From Corallococcus llansteffanensis (lineage in GTDB: Bacteria; Myxococcota; Myxococcia; Myxococcales; Myxococcaceae), in NCBI RefSeq assembly GCF_003612055.1, contig NZ_RAWB01000008.1:1-49883 (forward strand): a stretch of DNA of 49,883 nucleotides. The letters run 5' to 3'. Positions 7,311-16,403 of this stretch are shown one piece after another; position 1 is the stretch's first letter; each line of letters starts with the position of its first letter. The position numbers and the translations under genes were made by a program. The notes below the pieces were generated by a model, which had not been told where the DNA came from, ran no database searches, and saw only the letters and a program-made list of their open reading frames with translations.

Positions 7311-9005
7311 ATGAACCTTGAGCTGCTGTTGGCCCATGCCGATGACCACCGCCCCGTGCTGGAATCAGGCCTCCGCGCCGACTCCCTCCAACACGCCCCG
7401 GGCCCGGTCTTGCAAAACCAGACACCCACCCACCTGTGGGACCCGGGGGGAGATCCCAATGACCTGGCCTCCCAGCGCTGGGGAGTGATTGCACCCGAGG
7501 GCGCCGCCGGAGACAGGCTGCTCGCCATTCTCGAACCGCTGCGCCGCTGGCGCGCGCAGCAGCAGGGCGCTCCTACCCGCTGCTACCGCGTCCCCCCCGG
7601 GCTGGAGGGCCCCCAGGCCGTGCGCTGGAAGAACACCGTGCTTCGCGACGAGTCCATCCCCGAGCAGGAGTGGCCCCGTTACCTGCTGGTGCTGGGGGAT
7701 CTGGATCAGGTGTCGCTGGAGCTGCAGCAGGCGCTCGGCAGTGATGTCTTCGTGGGCCGGCTTGCCTTCCGTGAAGAGCAGCAGCTCGCCGCCTATGTCG
7801 ACAAGGTGCTGCGCTGGGAACGCGCGCCGTCCCCGGAGTCCCAGGCGCGCTCGCTCTTCTTCACCGCGCATGATGGCACCGCGGCCACCCAGGTGGGCTA
7901 CCACCAGCTCGTCCTCCCCAGCCTCCAGGCTTGCCGCGCCCGCCAGCAGAAGGGGGACTTCCACGCCGACATCCACGAGGTTGGCGGGCCGGAGGACTGG
8001 TCTCCGCAGGAACTGCTGGAGCAGGCGGCCGCTGCGAGGCCCGGCGTGCTGCTGTCCGTGAGCCATGGGCTGGGCGCGCCGCGCCAGGGTTGGTCCTCCG
8101 CCACCGAGCAGCAGTCCCTCCAGGGCGCCATGTGCCTGGGGCCGGGCGAGCATCTGCGGGCCGCGGACGTCGCCTCGCGACCGTTCCTCCCCGGAGGACT
8201 GTGGGTGTACCTGGCCTGCTTCGGCGGCGGCACCCCCCACCACAGCCCCTACTTCCACTGGTTGCGGCGCCTCCAGGAGTCCGGCGCGCGCATCGGGCGG
8301 CCCGAGGCCGTGCTCGCCTCTTTGCCCAGAGCGGGCCAGCCCCCCTTCATCGCGGCCCTGCCGCAGGCCGCGCTGGCCAATCCCAACGGGCCCCTGGCCC
8401 TCGTGGCCCACGTGGACCTGGCGTGGAGCTATGGCTTCTCGGACGTGGACACCACGTCTTCTCGCGGACGTCCCTCGCGCTTCCTGGGGTTGCTGCGCGA
8501 GCTGGTGGAAGGACGCCGCGTGGGAGTGGGCCTGTCCACCCTGCTGCGTTTCGCCTCCGAGGCCAACCTGGAGCTCACCATGATGGAGGACCGGGACGCG
8601 ACCGAGCTGGCCGCCGGGCGTTCCGCCGCGAGGGACAGCGCCCGGCGCGGGCACCTGTGGATGATGCGCCAGGATGTGTCGGGCTACGTGCTGCTGGGGG
8701 ATCCGGCGGTGCGGCTGCCGCTGACCCCGGCCGTGGCCCGTGACGCCACGCCCTCCCTGCCCGAGGTCTCGGCGCTGCTGGGGCTGCCGGCGCCAGCGCT
8801 CGCCCCGGCCTCCAGCCCATTCCCCCTCGGGCCTGGTGTGCAAGCCATGGAGGAGGCCGTGGTGGAGATGATGACCGGGGCGGAGGCCCCCAGGGCCATC
8901 GCCACCCGGCTCGGGGTCTCGCTCGCCGAACTGCGCCACTGGGAGCGTGTCTTCCGAGACGCCGGCCGTGCCGCGCTGGCTTCGCTCTCCCGTTCCGGGG
9001 GGTAG
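7311..9005 (+). CDS. Caspase-fold (C25/CHAT-like) peptidase with C-terminal helix-turn-helix-like tail
   Basis: Putative cysteine peptidase of 564 aa. A caspase-type dyad is visible: H252 in LLSVSHGLG and C303 in WVYLACFGGG, about 50 residues apart at strand ends, as in gingipain (C25) and CHAT proteins. YLLVLGDLD and DVFVGRLAF upstream and VLLGDPAVRLP downstream are also C25/CHAT-like. The last ~45 residues (IATRLGVSLAELRHWE) resemble a helix-turn-helix. There is no signal peptide, so it should be cytoplasmic. The ATG at 7311 is preferred over a TTG at 7299. It diverges from the membrane protein gene and converges on the CHAT gene. Substrate and activating signal are unknown. Confidence 0.72.
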   Translation: MNLELLLAHADDHRPVLESGLRADSLQHAPGPVLQNQTPTHLWDPGGDPNDLASQRWGVIAPEGAAGDRLLAILEPLRRWRAQQQGAPTRCYRVPPGLEGPQAVRWKNTVLRDESIPEQEWPRYLLVLGDLDQVSLELQQALGSDVFVGRLAFREEQQLAAYVDKVLRWERAPSPESQARSLFFTAHDGTAATQVGYHQLVLPSLQACRARQQKGDFHADIHEVGGPEDWSPQELLEQAAAARPGVLLSVSHGLGAPRQGWSSATEQQSLQGAMCLGPGEHLRAADVASRPFLPGGLWVYLACFGGGTPHHSPYFHWLRRLQESGARIGRPEAVLASLPRAGQPPFIAALPQAALANPNGPLALVAHVDLAWSYGFSDVDTTSSRGRPSRFLGLLRELVEGRRVGVGLSTLLRFASEANLELTMMEDRDATELAAGRSAARDSARRGHLWMMRQDVSGYVLLGDPAVRLPLTPAVARDATPSLPEVSALLGLPAPALAPASSPFPLGPGVQAMEEAVVEMMTGAEAPRAIATRLGVSLAELRHWERVFRDAGRAALASLSRSGG

Positions 9006-9034
9006 GTGGAGCAGGAGAAGGGACGGGCGGGTGC

Positions 9035-10495
9035 TCACGGCTCCCGCTCCAGTGAGAACCCGAGCCCGGTGTTGCCCAGGGTCGCGGTGCTCTCGAAGGG
9101 GAGGTAGCCCTCCTTCTCCACGCGGAAGCGAACCTCCGCCTCGCGCTCGGCGCGCAGCTCGAGGTGGAAGAGCCCCTGTTCATCTGTCTCGACCCGGAGG
9201 GCGTCGTCCCGCTGGGAGAGCAGGAGCGTCACCCGGGCTCCCATCAGGGCCCGGCCCTCCTCGTCCAGCACCTGTCCGCCCAGCGGCTGCACCCTGGGCA
9301 TGGCACGCACGGCGCTCGTGGTGAGCAGCCCCGCCGCCGTGGCGCCGAGCCCCAGCAGCAGCCGTCGCCTCAGCAGGGAGGCGGCCCGGGGTGGTTCGAG
9401 TGGGGAGAAGAGCTGGAGCGAGGCCCACTCCAGGCCGCCCGTCCGGAGCAGGGCGCGCCGGGCCTCCAGCAGCGCGGGGCGCACCGAGGGGGGGCCTTGC
9501 CAGTTGGCGTAGAAGGACTCGGTGAGGCGCACGGAGCCCGCGACCGACAGCGGCAGGCGCGAGGACACCACGGCCTCCAGGCCCACCCGGTGCAGTCCCT
9601 GCGCGACGCTGCCGAGCGCGTTGCCGGGCGCACCGGCGTGGCCCCCATAACAGGCGCACAGCACCACCAGTCGCAGCCACCCCGCGTGGGGTGCCAGCAC
9701 ACGTCGCAATGCGGCTGCGTCCACCACCTCGGGCTCGCCCTGTGCTCCGTCCCAGACCAGCCCGGAAGTGCCGCCCGCCTGCCGCGTGCCGTGGCACAGC
9801 AGATGGAGGGCGGTGACGGGACGTTTCGCCTCGACGGCCTCGCGCAGGTGCTGCTCCAGGGCGGTGAGCGAGAGCCGGGCCACCACGTCCTTCTCTGGCT
9901 CGAAGCCGTAGCGATGGCCGCGGGAGGCCTGTGTCAGGGCCTCGCGGTGCTCGCGCCAGGGCACTTCGCCAGCGGCGGCGGACCAGCCGAAAAGCACCCG
10001 GTCCGAGCCAGGAAGCCGCCGCGAGGGCAGGGGCGCGGGATGCACGCCAGGCCACTCGTACTGCACGAGGCACCCGGGCAGCTCTCCGAGGTGCTGCCCC
10101 GTGGTGCGCAGCGCCACCAGTTCCCACGGCAGGCTGTACAGCTCGGCGGCTCCGAAGCGGAAGGTGAGGTACACCGGACGGCCCGCCTCCACCGCTTGGA
10201 GGAGGGCCAGCTCGTGATGGGCCCAGCCTTCGTGGGTGCTCAATCCCTGCTCAAGGAAGGTGCGCAGCCGCTCACCCAGGTGCTGCAATGCACCAGGCTC
10301 CGGCCGAGGTCGCAGGAGCTGGGCCATCGCGCCCAGCACCTGCTCGTCCCAGGGGAACTCCGCGCTGCCGAAGCCCTTCGTGCTCCGGAAGACGTAGTCC
10401 TGGCGCATGCAGCGGAAGGCGTGTGGATCGCCTGCCCCTTCAGCGCGGGCGACCTCGATGGTCAGCGAGTACGGTGCCGTCTCTTCGGGGGGCAT
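9035..10495 (-). CDS. CHAT domain protein with membrane anchor and carboxypeptidase-regulatory-like domain
   Basis: Caspase-HetF-associated-with-TPR (CHAT) peptidase-like protein of 486 aa. The dyad is H235 in LHLLCHGT and C282 in VVLCACYGG. A helical segment LLLGLGATAAGLLTTSAV after about residue 370 may cross the membrane. The final ~90 residues form a carboxypeptidase regulatory-like beta domain (GGQVLDEEGRALMGARV to KEGYLPFES). The ATG at 10495 is chosen since it leaves 16 bp after the preceding gene; a longer form would overlap that gene. It is the last gene of the leftward tail operon. The related beta domain recurs in two other genes of the locus. The proteolytic target is unknown. Confidence 0.8.
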   Translation of the reverse strand: MPPEETAPYSLTIEVARAEGAGDPHAFRCMRQDYVFRSTKGFGSAEFPWDEQVLGAMAQLLRPRPEPGALQHLGERLRTFLEQGLSTHEGWAHHELALLQAVEAGRPVYLTFRFGAAELYSLPWELVALRTTGQHLGELPGCLVQYEWPGVHPAPLPSRRLPGSDRVLFGWSAAAGEVPWREHREALTQASRGHRYGFEPEKDVVARLSLTALEQHLREAVEAKRPVTALHLLCHGTRQAGGTSGLVWDGAQGEPEVVDAAALRRVLAPHAGWLRLVVLCACYGGHAGAPGNALGSVAQGLHRVGLEAVVSSRLPLSVAGSVRLTESFYANWQGPPSVRPALLEARRALLRTGGLEWASLQLFSPLEPPRAASLLRRRLLLGLGATAAGLLTTSAVRAMPRVQPLGGQVLDEEGRALMGARVTLLLSQRDDALRVETDEQGLFHLELRAEREAEVRFRVEKEGYLPFESTATLGNTGLGFSLEREP

Positions 10496-10511
10496 GGGAG
10501 TTGACGCCCGC

Positions 10512-13500
10512 TCAGGGGGAGTACACCTCGGTGGTAGCCCAGTAGGCTCCGCCGGCCCCCGAGATGAGCACCTGGCCATTGTCCATCAACGTCGCTGTGT
10601 GTCCGTCGTGAATGGCAAGCATGGTGCCGGCAGACGACCAGGTGCTGGCAACCGGGTCGTACAGTTCGGCCGCCAGGCTGGTGGCGCCGCCTGTGATGAG
10701 CACCTTGCCATCACTCAGCAGCGTCGCCGTGTGGTCGCTGCGGGCTGAGGTCATGGAGCCGGCCGACGACCAGGAGTCGGTGCCCGGGTCGTACAGCTCG
10801 GCGGTGTCGAGGGTTTGGCTGCCGTAGTACCCCCCTGTGATGAGCACCTTGCCATCACTCAGCAGCGTCGCCGTGTGGTCGCTGCGGGCCGAGGTCATGG
10901 AGCCGGCCGACGACCAGGAGTCGGTGCCCGGGTCGTACAGCTCGGCGGTCTTGAGGCGACTGTTGCCGTCGTATCCCCCTGTGACGAGCACCCTGCCGTC
11001 GCGCAGCAGCGTCGCCGTGTGGTCACCACGGGCAGAAGACATGAAGCGCAGCGGTGACCAGGAGTTGGCGACTGGGTCATACGTCTCGGTCGACGAGGTG
11101 TAGCCATTGCCGTTGCCACCCGAGGCGAGCACCTTGCCGTTGCTCAGCCGCGTCGCCGTATGGGTCTTGCGGGGCTCGGTCATGGGGCTGACCGACGACC
11201 AGGTGTTTGTCGTCGGATCGTACAGGTCAGCCGTCCGGAGATAACTGCTGCCGCTGTACCCGCCTGTGACGAGCACCTTTCCATTGCTCAGCAGCGTTGC
11301 CGTGTGATCGTCGCGGGCCGAGGTCATGAGGCCAGCTGACGACCAGCTGCGGGTGGACGGGTCGTACTTCTCAGCGGTTTGAAGGCGGCCGGTGTACGCC
11401 CCCCCTGCAATGAGCACCATGCCGTTGTCCAGCAGGGCCGCCACATGCCCGATGCGGGGCGAGATCATGGAACTCGTCGCAGCCCAGGCGCAGGGGGGCT
11501 TCTCGTTGATCCGCCCATCACAGTTGTCATCGAGCGGATTGGTGCAGTCCTCCGTCCGTGGGAGGACCTCTTCCGAGCACGTGCCCCAACTGGTACCCGC
11601 CGCATTGCACGTCTGCGCGCCCGCACGGCACTCACCCACCCCCGCAGTGCCTGCGGGCCCGCTGTAGCAAGGGCGGGCCGTACCGGGCTCGCAGCGCGAG
11701 CACTCCTCATCCACCTGACCATCGCAGTCATCATCCAACGCATTGCCGCAGGACTCGGCTTGGGGCCTCACCTCCGTGCACGCCCCCCATGTCCCGGAGT
11801 TGTCGCAGGTCCGGGTCCCAGCGAGGCAAACTCCTACCCCCGCTGTACCCGGCGGGCCGCTGTAGCAACGCTCGGTGATGCCTGGCCAGCACTGGCAGGC
11901 GACTCCATCGCAGTTCTCATCGTCGGGCCAGGAGCAGTCCTCGACCTCCGGGAGCACCTCCCCCTCACAGGCCGACCAGACTCCCCCCGCCAGGCATTGC
12001 TGTGCACCCGCCTGGCACTGGCCCACGTCCTGGCTGTTGTCGGGGCCCTGATAGCAGGAACGCCGCTCGCCCTCCTGACAGCGGGGACAGCCTTCGTCGA
12101 TGGACCCATCGCAGTTATCGTCCAGCGCGTTCTCGCAGCGCTCGGGCTGGGGGAGCACTTCCCCCACACAGGAGTCGCTCCACCCGGCGCCCTCCGTATC
12201 GCAGTAGCGCTTCGCGGGCCGGCAGATTCCCTGGCCCACCCTGTCGCTGGGCCCCGAGTATGCGCAGTCGCGCGCGGTCCCCGGTGTACACCGTTGCGTG
12301 GCCACCCACAGGGTGACGGCAGTCGGTGGGGCGCCCTCCTCCTGACAGGTACCCGCCTCGCTGACCACCAACGAGGTGCTCTTGGCGCTGGCCTCCACCC
12401 GAAACTCCCTGCCCCGCATCACCTCCAGCAACGCCAGGCCTTCGCCATTCGTCAGCGCGCGGCTGATGCTCACATAGTCCACCCCCTGTGCCATCACCAT
12501 GCGGCCCGCCACCGGCTGGCCATTCTTCTGTACCAACCGCACCGCCACACACCCCGTCTCCACCCACGCGGGCTCAGGCGCCTGCAAGGGATTGTCTTGA
12601 GCGGCCAGGGTCGAGCGCCACCAGAAGGGCAGGGCCACCTGGATCAGGGGCGGCGGGCTGCTGCCCAGGGAACACTGCCACCTGTCTTCCATGAAGAAGC
12701 ACGTCTCACCCAGTGGCACCCAGAACCCACTGCGCCAATCAGGCCGCCAGAGAGGCACCGGCCGAGGGGTCTCGGCCAGGGCGCTCACGCGGCAGGAGAG
12801 CTCGGGCTCTTTCAGCGAATTGGCACGGATGGAGCGCGGCAACCCGCCGCCAATCTCGATGCGGCGAGCGAAGGACGAGACCTCGCCAACCCTGGACCGC
12901 GGCCGGGCGATCCCCGGCCCCTTCTGCTTGAAGACGAGCGCGAACATCCCCAGGCTCTCCAGACTCACGGGAGGCGCGTCAGGTTGGATCAGCCCCTGCT
13001 GCATGCCCGGGGCCCCCTGCAGTCCCCCATTCTCCAGGTCCACCGGGACGAAGAACGCCTCCACCTGCCCCTCAATCGACAGCCCCTCGGCATCCATCAG
13101 CGGGCCGCCGGGATGGACGGTGACCTGGATGCCGCCACGCTCGAACCGGGCGCCCTGGCTGGTGTCGAAGGTCGCGACGGGCTCTCCCAGAGGCATCAGT
13201 TGGAGGCCGGAGCCGGCCTGCACTCGCTCGCCCAGCGCCAGTGCCATGAAGGTGGAAACGAAGCCTGGGGCCTCCACCTGCAGGAGGTGTTTCCCCGGGG
13301 GCAGATCCTCCAGCAGCACCTGCCCGTGCGCGTCGGGCTTGAACCGCGGCCCTGGCGTGTTGGACTGGGCGCTCTTGCCTGTGTCCAGGCGCAGCTGCGC
13401 CTGCGGCACGGGCTCTCCCGTCACTGATTGGATCTTCAAGAACAGACTGGTATTGACGACCTCGGGCACCGGCGGCGGGTTCGAGGGCTCAGTGGGCGCG

Positions 13501-13598
13501 CATGACATCCAGGCCAGTGCCCCCAGCAGCACCGCCCCCTGGACCAGGAACTGACGGCGAATGCCAGCCACTCTGGCTGACGTGAGATTGAATCTCAT
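10512..13598 (-). CDS. MopE/kelch repeat lipoprotein
   Basis: Large (1028 aa) probable surface or periplasmic lipoprotein. The N-terminal signal ends in a poor lipobox (LAWMSC, about residue 33). A carboxypeptidase-regulatory-like domain follows (about 50-130), then mixed beta regions. Four MopE-like Cys/Asp repeats with the DDNCDG metal-binding-like motif lie at about 445-690. Seven kelch-type repeats of about 48 residues (SARxDHTATLLSxGKVLVTGG) reach the C-terminus and could form a seven-blade propeller. The start overlaps the upstream stop (ATGA), giving translational coupling. Kelch blades 5 and 6 are almost identical in DNA. A binding or display role is likely; no enzyme site is seen. 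Confidence 0.85.
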   Translation of the reverse strand: MRFNLTSARVAGIRRQFLVQGAVLLGALAWMSCAPTEPSNPPPVPEVVNTSLFLKIQSVTGEPVPQAQLRLDTGKSAQSNTPGPRFKPDAHGQVLLEDLPPGKHLLQVEAPGFVSTFMALALGERVQAGSGLQLMPLGEPVATFDTSQGARFERGGIQVTVHPGGPLMDAEGLSIEGQVEAFFVPVDLENGGLQGAPGMQQGLIQPDAPPVSLESLGMFALVFKQKGPGIARPRSRVGEVSSFARRIEIGGGLPRSIRANSLKEPELSCRVSALAETPRPVPLWRPDWRSGFWVPLGETCFFMEDRWQCSLGSSPPPLIQVALPFWWRSTLAAQDNPLQAPEPAWVETGCVAVRLVQKNGQPVAGRMVMAQGVDYVSISRALTNGEGLALLEVMRGREFRVEASAKSTSLVVSEAGTCQEEGAPPTAVTLWVATQRCTPGTARDCAYSGPSDRVGQGICRPAKRYCDTEGAGWSDSCVGEVLPQPERCENALDDNCDGSIDEGCPRCQEGERRSCYQGPDNSQDVGQCQAGAQQCLAGGVWSACEGEVLPEVEDCSWPDDENCDGVACQCWPGITERCYSGPPGTAGVGVCLAGTRTCDNSGTWGACTEVRPQAESCGNALDDDCDGQVDEECSRCEPGTARPCYSGPAGTAGVGECRAGAQTCNAAGTSWGTCSEEVLPRTEDCTNPLDDNCDGRINEKPPCAWAATSSMISPRIGHVAALLDNGMVLIAGGAYTGRLQTAEKYDPSTRSWSSAGLMTSARDDHTATLLSNGKVLVTGGYSGSSYLRTADLYDPTTNTWSSVSPMTEPRKTHTATRLSNGKVLASGGNGNGYTSSTETYDPVANSWSPLRFMSSARGDHTATLLRDGRVLVTGGYDGNSRLKTAELYDPGTDSWSSAGSMTSARSDHTATLLSDGKVLITGGYYGSQTLDTAELYDPGTDSWSSAGSMTSARSDHTATLLSDGKVLITGGATSLAAELYDPVASTWSSAGTMLAIHDGHTATLMDNGQVLISGAGGAYWATTEVYSP
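10691..10949. repeat. Near-identical 115-bp tandem kelch-blade repeats
   Basis: Bases 10691-10805 and 10835-10949 are identical except one transition (T at 10746, C at 10890), with a 144-bp period equal to one 48-residue kelch blade. The other blades are far more diverged. This indicates recent duplication or gene conversion inside the kelch gene. Confidence 0.95.
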
Positions 13599-14380
13599 GG
13601 CTTGTTCACCTGAAGGGTGTTCTGTGTTTGCACGATGAGCCCCACCGGCTCGGGTTGACCCACCACCACCGCCTGCTCCAGCTCGCCGTGGAGGAGGAAC
13701 CGGGCCCGGGCGAAGAACCAGTCCAGCTCGCCCACGCGCTCGTGCCCGCGGGAGATGTTCCGGAGCGCCGTCACGGCCCCCTGCAGCCGGAGGCGGACGC
13801 CAAGACCTGGGGACGTGGCCCCGTTCAGCGTTCCCATCCGGGTGGAGGCGTTGAGGACTCCGGCCAGCACGCTCGTGAGCAGGCCGTCCGCGTCCGCCGG
13901 GGCCCTTGCCCAGGCCGAGGTGACGAGGTGGATTTCACAGGGGCAGCGCTCGGTGTAGCCGCGCGCACGCTCCCCGCGCAGGAGCACCCAGACCGCCGTC
14001 TTCGCCTCCTCCGGGGCTCGGTGGAAGCGCAGGCTCCGGCCCTCGAGTGTGTATGCGTCGCCTGGAGGAACTGGACGGCCGGGGGGAGACTCCACCTCCG
14101 CCACTTCGCCCCGGGCCTGCTCGGGCAGGAGGAACTCCTGGGTCTGCCCATCCGCGCTGAACTGGAGCTCCTGGGTGAACCAGGCAGGCTCGCGCAAGGC
14201 GCCAGGCTTTGTTCCCTCTGGCGGTGTCAGCGAGAGTCCTTCGGCGAAGAGGTCTACCCGCCGTGCCAGCTCCGCATCCGGAGCGGGACCGGGCCCAAGC
14301 GTCACCTGGAGCCGAGGCAGGAGGGTCTGGAGCGCATCCCGGTAGAAGGCTTCGACAGCGGCCAGCATGGCTTCTCCCAT
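13595..14380 (-). CDS. Unknown protein of the tail locus (261 aa)
   Basis: No family recognised. The ~80 N-terminal residues look helical (AAVEAFYRDALQTLLPRLQV). The centre is beta-rich. A CPC motif sits near residue 147 and hydrophobic strands follow. There is no signal peptide, so it is probably cytoplasmic or particle-associated. The C-terminal part, which mentions paired strands and ends in LIVQTQNTLQV, could suit a tail-completion or adaptor protein, but that is only context. It overlaps the downstream lipoprotein gene by ATGA. GGAAG lies nine bases before the chosen ATG; a second ATG four codons in is possible. Confidence 0.65.
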   Translation of the reverse strand: MGEAMLAAVEAFYRDALQTLLPRLQVTLGPGPAPDAELARRVDLFAEGLSLTPPEGTKPGALREPAWFTQELQFSADGQTQEFLLPEQARGEVAEVESPPGRPVPPGDAYTLEGRSLRFHRAPEEAKTAVWVLLRGERARGYTERCPCEIHLVTSAWARAPADADGLLTSVLAGVLNASTRMGTLNGATSPGLGVRLRLQGAVTALRNISRGHERVGELDWFFARARFLLHGELEQAVVVGQPEPVGLIVQTQNTLQVNKP

Positions 14381-14490
14381 TCCGTACTTCCAAGACGCCA
14401 GTGAGCTGGGTTTGTGATTGCGAATCGTGGAGCGCCGACAGTGTGCGACCCGGTCGCTGCAGGGACGGCTCTTTGCTGCCAGGAACAGCT

Positions 14491-16149
14491 CTAGCTGGGG
14501 GTGAACAGCTCGTACGTATCGCTCCGGGGGCTCGTCACCCGGAGCGCGGAGAGGGTGAGCTCCCCCGCAACCTGGGAGCGGACCACCACCTCCAGGGGCG
14601 TCCCGGCCTGCGGCCCGGGCAACCCACCCAACGTCCGCTCATCGAGCGAGACCCGTCCCCGCGCATCCGGTACGACCGGAAGCACGTGGGTGCCCCACCG
14701 CAGGAGCACGCTGGGGGGCGGTGGCGTGGCCGGCTCGAAGAAGCGCGGACGGCAACACGCCCAGGGCTTCAAGGGAGGGGCCTGAAGCGGGGGCGGCTCG
14801 CGCTCCAGCCAGGGGCCCTTCTCCAACTGGTAGAGCGCCCCCAGCGGTGCCGCCGCGGCCGAGGGAGGGGGCGCCGGTGGAGCGTCCAGCGTCCACAAGA
14901 CCTGGCCCTCCGTGAGGGTGAGCACCACCCACCAGGTGCCTTCCACGGTCACCGGCGAGGGAAGGTCCACGGGCAACCAGCGCGCGCCCCAGGGCGGGTC
15001 GCCCTCCGACTCCAGCTCGAACTCCACGGTGGTGGAGTTCAGGGAGACCTCCGCGGGCCGGTTGCCCACGTCGGAGTGGAGTGTCACCGTCCCCCGGGCG
15101 GCCCGCGAGAGCAGCCGCAAGTGGAGATCGATACCCAGCAGCGCCTCCTTCCTCCGGACAGTGAAGGCCTGCGCCGCCACGAAACCCGGGCCACAGAGCT
15201 GGGCCTGCTCCGGCAGCGAAGGAGGTGCCGGGGTGAGCGGGACGCGCTCCTTGCGCGATTGAGCCTCCACCGTCAGCTCGACACTCCGGAGCGGCCGATC
15301 CGTGGGGACGTCAATCGGGCTGACCACCTCACCTCCGTAGGGGAGGGAGCCGCTCCACTGGCCGGAGCCATTCTTCCACGTGGTGACCACCACGGCGGTC
15401 TCCAGGGAGAGGCGGGCGCGCCGCAGCCTACCGGCCGCCGAGGAGCGCAGGTGCACCTCCACGGGGCCTCCCTGGAGACCTGCTGGCCAGGCCTGGCGCA
15501 GCGCGATGGACAGCTCGTCCCGCAGGATGAGCTCCTGTCGGGGGGGAAGCGGCTGCGGGTACTGGAAGAAGGGGCTTTGCGTCCCGATACAGGCCCAGAG
15601 ATCCGCGGGCCTGGCGGCGGCCTTGAGCAACACGCCCTGAACGGAGGCGCTGGACTCCTTCAAGGGATTGCCGGACCCGGCGCCCGCATCCTCCACCAGC
15701 TCCAGCATCAGTCGGCTCGCCATCAGCGCGGGCAGCTGCTGGCCCTCTCTCCCCAGCGGGATGACGTCCATGGGGAGCGGTGGGAACCAGGGCCCTCCGT
15801 CCGAGACCTTGAGCCGGCCCCGGCGATTGGCGGTGGGGCTGTCAATCTGGAGGAAGGTCAGCGGCCGGCGCACCCCCCAATCCACGGTGAGCCAGCGGAT
15901 TTCCCCGTCCGTGGGCAGGCAGGTTCTGCCAGCGCTGGTCGCCACCGCGGCCGGCGGTACCCCCTTCATCAGGTCCAGGGTGACATCGTCCCCTGGCATC
16001 TGGAGGCACAGCTCGGCCCGGAGCAGCTCCACTCCAGGCGGGACGTCCAGTGTCAGGGTCGGGCCCAGGCCATCCACTGGCAGGGTGGGGCCCGCCGGGA
16101 CACTCTTCCCGTCGTATCGCAATGTCACTCCAACGCGTATTTCAGACAT
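14491..16149 (-). CDS. Large beta-rich protein of the tail locus (552 aa)
   Basis: Function not recognised. It has no signal peptide, is predicted mostly beta by alternation of hydrophobic and polar residues, and is rich in Pro and Trp (WLTVDWGV, WWVVLTLTEGQ). A low-complexity PPAPPPSAAAAP linker lies near residue 425. It sits between the coiled-coil/fibre genes and the lipoprotein gene on the same strand, so it may be a particle decoration, fibre-associated or effector-like protein. A 110-bp gap follows, without a clear terminator. Confidence 0.65.
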   Translation of the reverse strand: MSEIRVGVTLRYDGKSVPAGPTLPVDGLGPTLTLDVPPGVELLRAELCLQMPGDDVTLDLMKGVPPAAVATSAGRTCLPTDGEIRWLTVDWGVRRPLTFLQIDSPTANRRGRLKVSDGGPWFPPLPMDVIPLGREGQQLPALMASRLMLELVEDAGAGSGNPLKESSASVQGVLLKAAARPADLWACIGTQSPFFQYPQPLPPRQELILRDELSIALRQAWPAGLQGGPVEVHLRSSAAGRLRRARLSLETAVVVTTWKNGSGQWSGSLPYGGEVVSPIDVPTDRPLRSVELTVEAQSRKERVPLTPAPPSLPEQAQLCGPGFVAAQAFTVRRKEALLGIDLHLRLLSRAARGTVTLHSDVGNRPAEVSLNSTTVEFELESEGDPPWGARWLPVDLPSPVTVEGTWWVVLTLTEGQVLWTLDAPPAPPPSAAAAPLGALYQLEKGPWLEREPPPLQAPPLKPWACCRPRFFEPATPPPPSVLLRWGTHVLPVVPDARGRVSLDERTLGGLPGPQAGTPLEVVVRSQVAGELTLSALRVTSPRSDTYELFTPS

Positions 16150-16169
16150 TCGTCACCCCCCTTGCCAGC

Positions 16170-16391
16170 TCAGGGCGTCTCCGCTTCCACTGTCTGGCTT
16201 TCAGGCTGCGGCGCCGCGGTCCCGGCGCTGCTCTCCGCCATCAGCTCCCTCATCACCTGCCTCGCCCCGTCAATCCGCAGCAGCGTTTGCGTGAGGCTGG
16301 TGCGCTTCGTGTCCAGCTCCGCCAGCAGCTTCTGCCCCTTCTCGTATTCAGCTTCGAGCGTCCGCAGGCGCTCCTCGAAAAACCTGTTCAT
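16170..16391 (-). CDS. Small coiled-coil protein (73 aa)
   Basis: Short acidic protein with a continuous amphipathic heptad-like helix (about residues 1-50; RTLEAEYEKGQKLLAELDTK) and a polar tail rich in Glu, Ala and Pro. It is 12 bp downstream of the tail-fibre gene with AGGGGG before its ATG. Genes in this position are often fibre chaperones or small assembly factors, but no sequence motif confirms this. Confidence 0.6.
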   Translation of the reverse strand: MNRFFEERLRTLEAEYEKGQKLLAELDTKRTSLTQTLLRIDGARQVMRELMAESSAGTAAPQPESQTVEAETP

Positions 16392-16403
16392 GACGCCCCC
16401 TGT

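Noticed and set aside
11379-13427. 682-codon plus-strand frame opposite the MopE/kelch gene
   Set aside because: Low-complexity Arg/Gly/His-rich translation with no domain; the opposite strand encodes well-defined repeats with ATGA coupling.
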